A DNA stretch of 64,000 nucleotides from Salegentibacter sediminis. GTDB lineage: Bacteria; Bacteroidota; Bacteroidia; Flavobacteriales; Flavobacteriaceae. Positions 63,901 to 64,000 of the stretch are shown one piece after another. The notes below the pieces were generated by a model, which was not told the DNA's origin, searched no databases, and saw nothing but the letters and a program-made list of their open reading frames with translations. The stretch covers positions 744,001-808,000 of the forward strand of contig NZ_MSJR01000001.1 in the NCBI RefSeq assembly GCF_002078605.1, in the 5' to 3' direction. A program made the translations under genes and the position numbers. Position 1 is the stretch's first letter. Each line of letters opens with the position of its first letter.

Positions 63901-64000
63901 AAGTGATAGTAATTCTGTTTTATTCTTTAATTCCTTATCCTTTTCCTCTAATTTATAATGTAATCCAGTAATCAATTCATTGATCTGACTCTTAAGCTCG
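60961..64000 (-). CDS. Multi-PAS HisKA_3 histidine kinase (partial, runs off the window)
   Basis: More than 1004 aa. The reading frame stays open to the end of the window, with a coiled coil ELKSQINEL... upstream of the in-frame TTG at 63975, so the 5' end lies outside. About six PAS domains (about 25-785) precede a HisKA_3 domain with His804 in SEIHDGITQSLS and an HATPase domain (about 890-985: EGLGNALKHSE, DDGKGFD, GIGLISMRDRI). This is the NarX/DesK-type kinase architecture, partner of the overlapping NarL-type regulator. There is no membrane segment in the visible part. Confidence 0.92.
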   Translation of the reverse strand, partial: ELKSQINELITGLHYKLEEKDKELKNKTELLSLVVEHLPLGLAVSTLKGKELKIANKKFSEFFSLESDHPEQGNSHFDDFNPKKHNINEMFPESGFHPPKIPVDYKNQIVIDKKGDAKKLEIKRVPVPSQDLLISIIKNNTELHKKEKALEDNQRFSEVIFETDSVGFALLDNNGCFQKLNNRFCKIYGYTKEELIGQHFSLLLPPEDKAYQTRAFRKKVASGNVGESIHQETKVVRKNGEFRSVLSNSEAFLSKELEGFIYSVIDVTETSTEKGKMLAAIEGGGLGTWNINLETGYNEVNEEWAKMLGYKKFEISPTKEFFESLIHPEDQPAFQRSVQAILQGRQTSFYQEMRLKCKNGEFKWVLNSGKVIKRDSKGRVLLMAGSHVDIDRVKKKELELLSTGERLRRAQEMGMVGDWELETATETFSCSAMVYRIFGRRKNASALELKEVIGQFHHSSALKFRRAIKKLLEDKSSVSMEGDIFLPDGKLKHLRIIAVPILDANYEVSRVMGIFQDVTSIKIAQSKLETTNKRLQLLSDNIPGGLIQFRVNGNLPPQVLYLSKGAEKIWNLSREEAFSGNGKHLFQNIHPRDHNYIRRSLQVASKRLERLSIIWRTLSETGDISWHHGIGIPTKNKDATITWNALVLDVTEKKLAENKLREQEEFMQVLTRHASDAIIACDLSGKVKYVNQTLMDWAGSPDLSLAPKNWPQVYHLYSVDDDRHLKPSELSLFRALETGKAYKHEFLIKKPGKPVRYVQSNGSALKDASGNRIGAMVVLRDMTQRVQQEIEVSNASIKAREKERSKIASEIHDGITQSLSVVAMNMKNLRYDYNELSSSESYNRALDYLNNVIDQSRSLAHAIMPSSIKDFGLIEAVRELVEQSSSGSKKNISFEHTEYRKMASGKELHIFRIIQEGLGNALKHSEAENIQIRLFFEEDFVRGTLQDDGKGFDVKKSYHKQGIGLISMRDRIKKMKGKFRVFSGKGTVISFKIPVKYKEESNEETSTHFYSR

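Overview
The window looks like chromosomal DNA of a marine-type Flavobacteriaceae (Bacteroidota, around the Gramella/Christiangramia, Salegentibacter and Zunongwangia group). The reasons are SusC/SusD, outer-membrane beta-barrels, DUF6799- and DUF5117-like proteins, a GapN-type dehydrogenase, weak Shine-Dalgarno sequences, a TTTG/TAnnTTTG-like promoter before susC, and many PAS kinases. No rRNA, complete tRNA, CRISPR array or intact transposase was seen.

Layout. 0-24 kb is mostly housekeeping and envelope genes: an S8 lipoprotease, barrel proteins, a translesion pair (Y-family polymerase plus DnaE2-like polymerase), a two-copy DUF6799 protein, GapN, a Crp/Fnr regulator next to a TolC-HlyD-ABC2-permease operon, a metzincin-like metalloprotease, a membrane-protein/XRE pair, a second Crp/Fnr regulator, an S9 peptidase and an MgtC-like protein. 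24.4-50.2 kb is an accessory carbohydrate locus. 50.2-52.7 kb is a decayed patch with a Fic gene and the wreck of a tyrosine recombinase. 52.8-64 kb is a signalling cluster of PAS histidine kinases and response regulators, plus a sulfotransferase-like gene and a DUF4402-like secreted protein. The last gene runs off the window.

The carbohydrate locus is the most interesting part. A minus-strand operon encodes an AgaS-type SIS isomerase/deaminase, two PfkB kinases, a class II (tagatose/fructose) bisphosphate aldolase, an amidohydrolase and a GH109 enzyme, next to a DeoR-type regulator. Divergently lie susC, susD, a DUF4874/DUF4832 lipoprotein, a PKD surface lipoprotein, a CBM9-like protein, a secreted amidohydrolase and a GH36 enzyme. 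Further on are an EamA transporter, a GH31 enzyme, a second DUF4874/DUF4832 lipoprotein and an MFS sugar transporter. Together they read as a polysaccharide utilisation locus for an alpha-linked galactosamine or N-acetylgalactosamine (possibly also galactose) glycan. Uptake would be by MFS instead of PTS, followed by sugar kinase, AgaS, tagatose-6-phosphate kinase and aldolase. No classical NagA/AgaA deacetylase is present. A recurrent motif, TTTCATTYRAAA, occurs in the control regions of this locus and is a candidate operator for the DeoR regulator.

A tRNA-3'-end-like scar followed by a terminator (24.44-24.51 kb) and the integrase remnant (51.9-52.6 kb) bracket the locus, which suggests acquisition by an integrative element that has since decayed.
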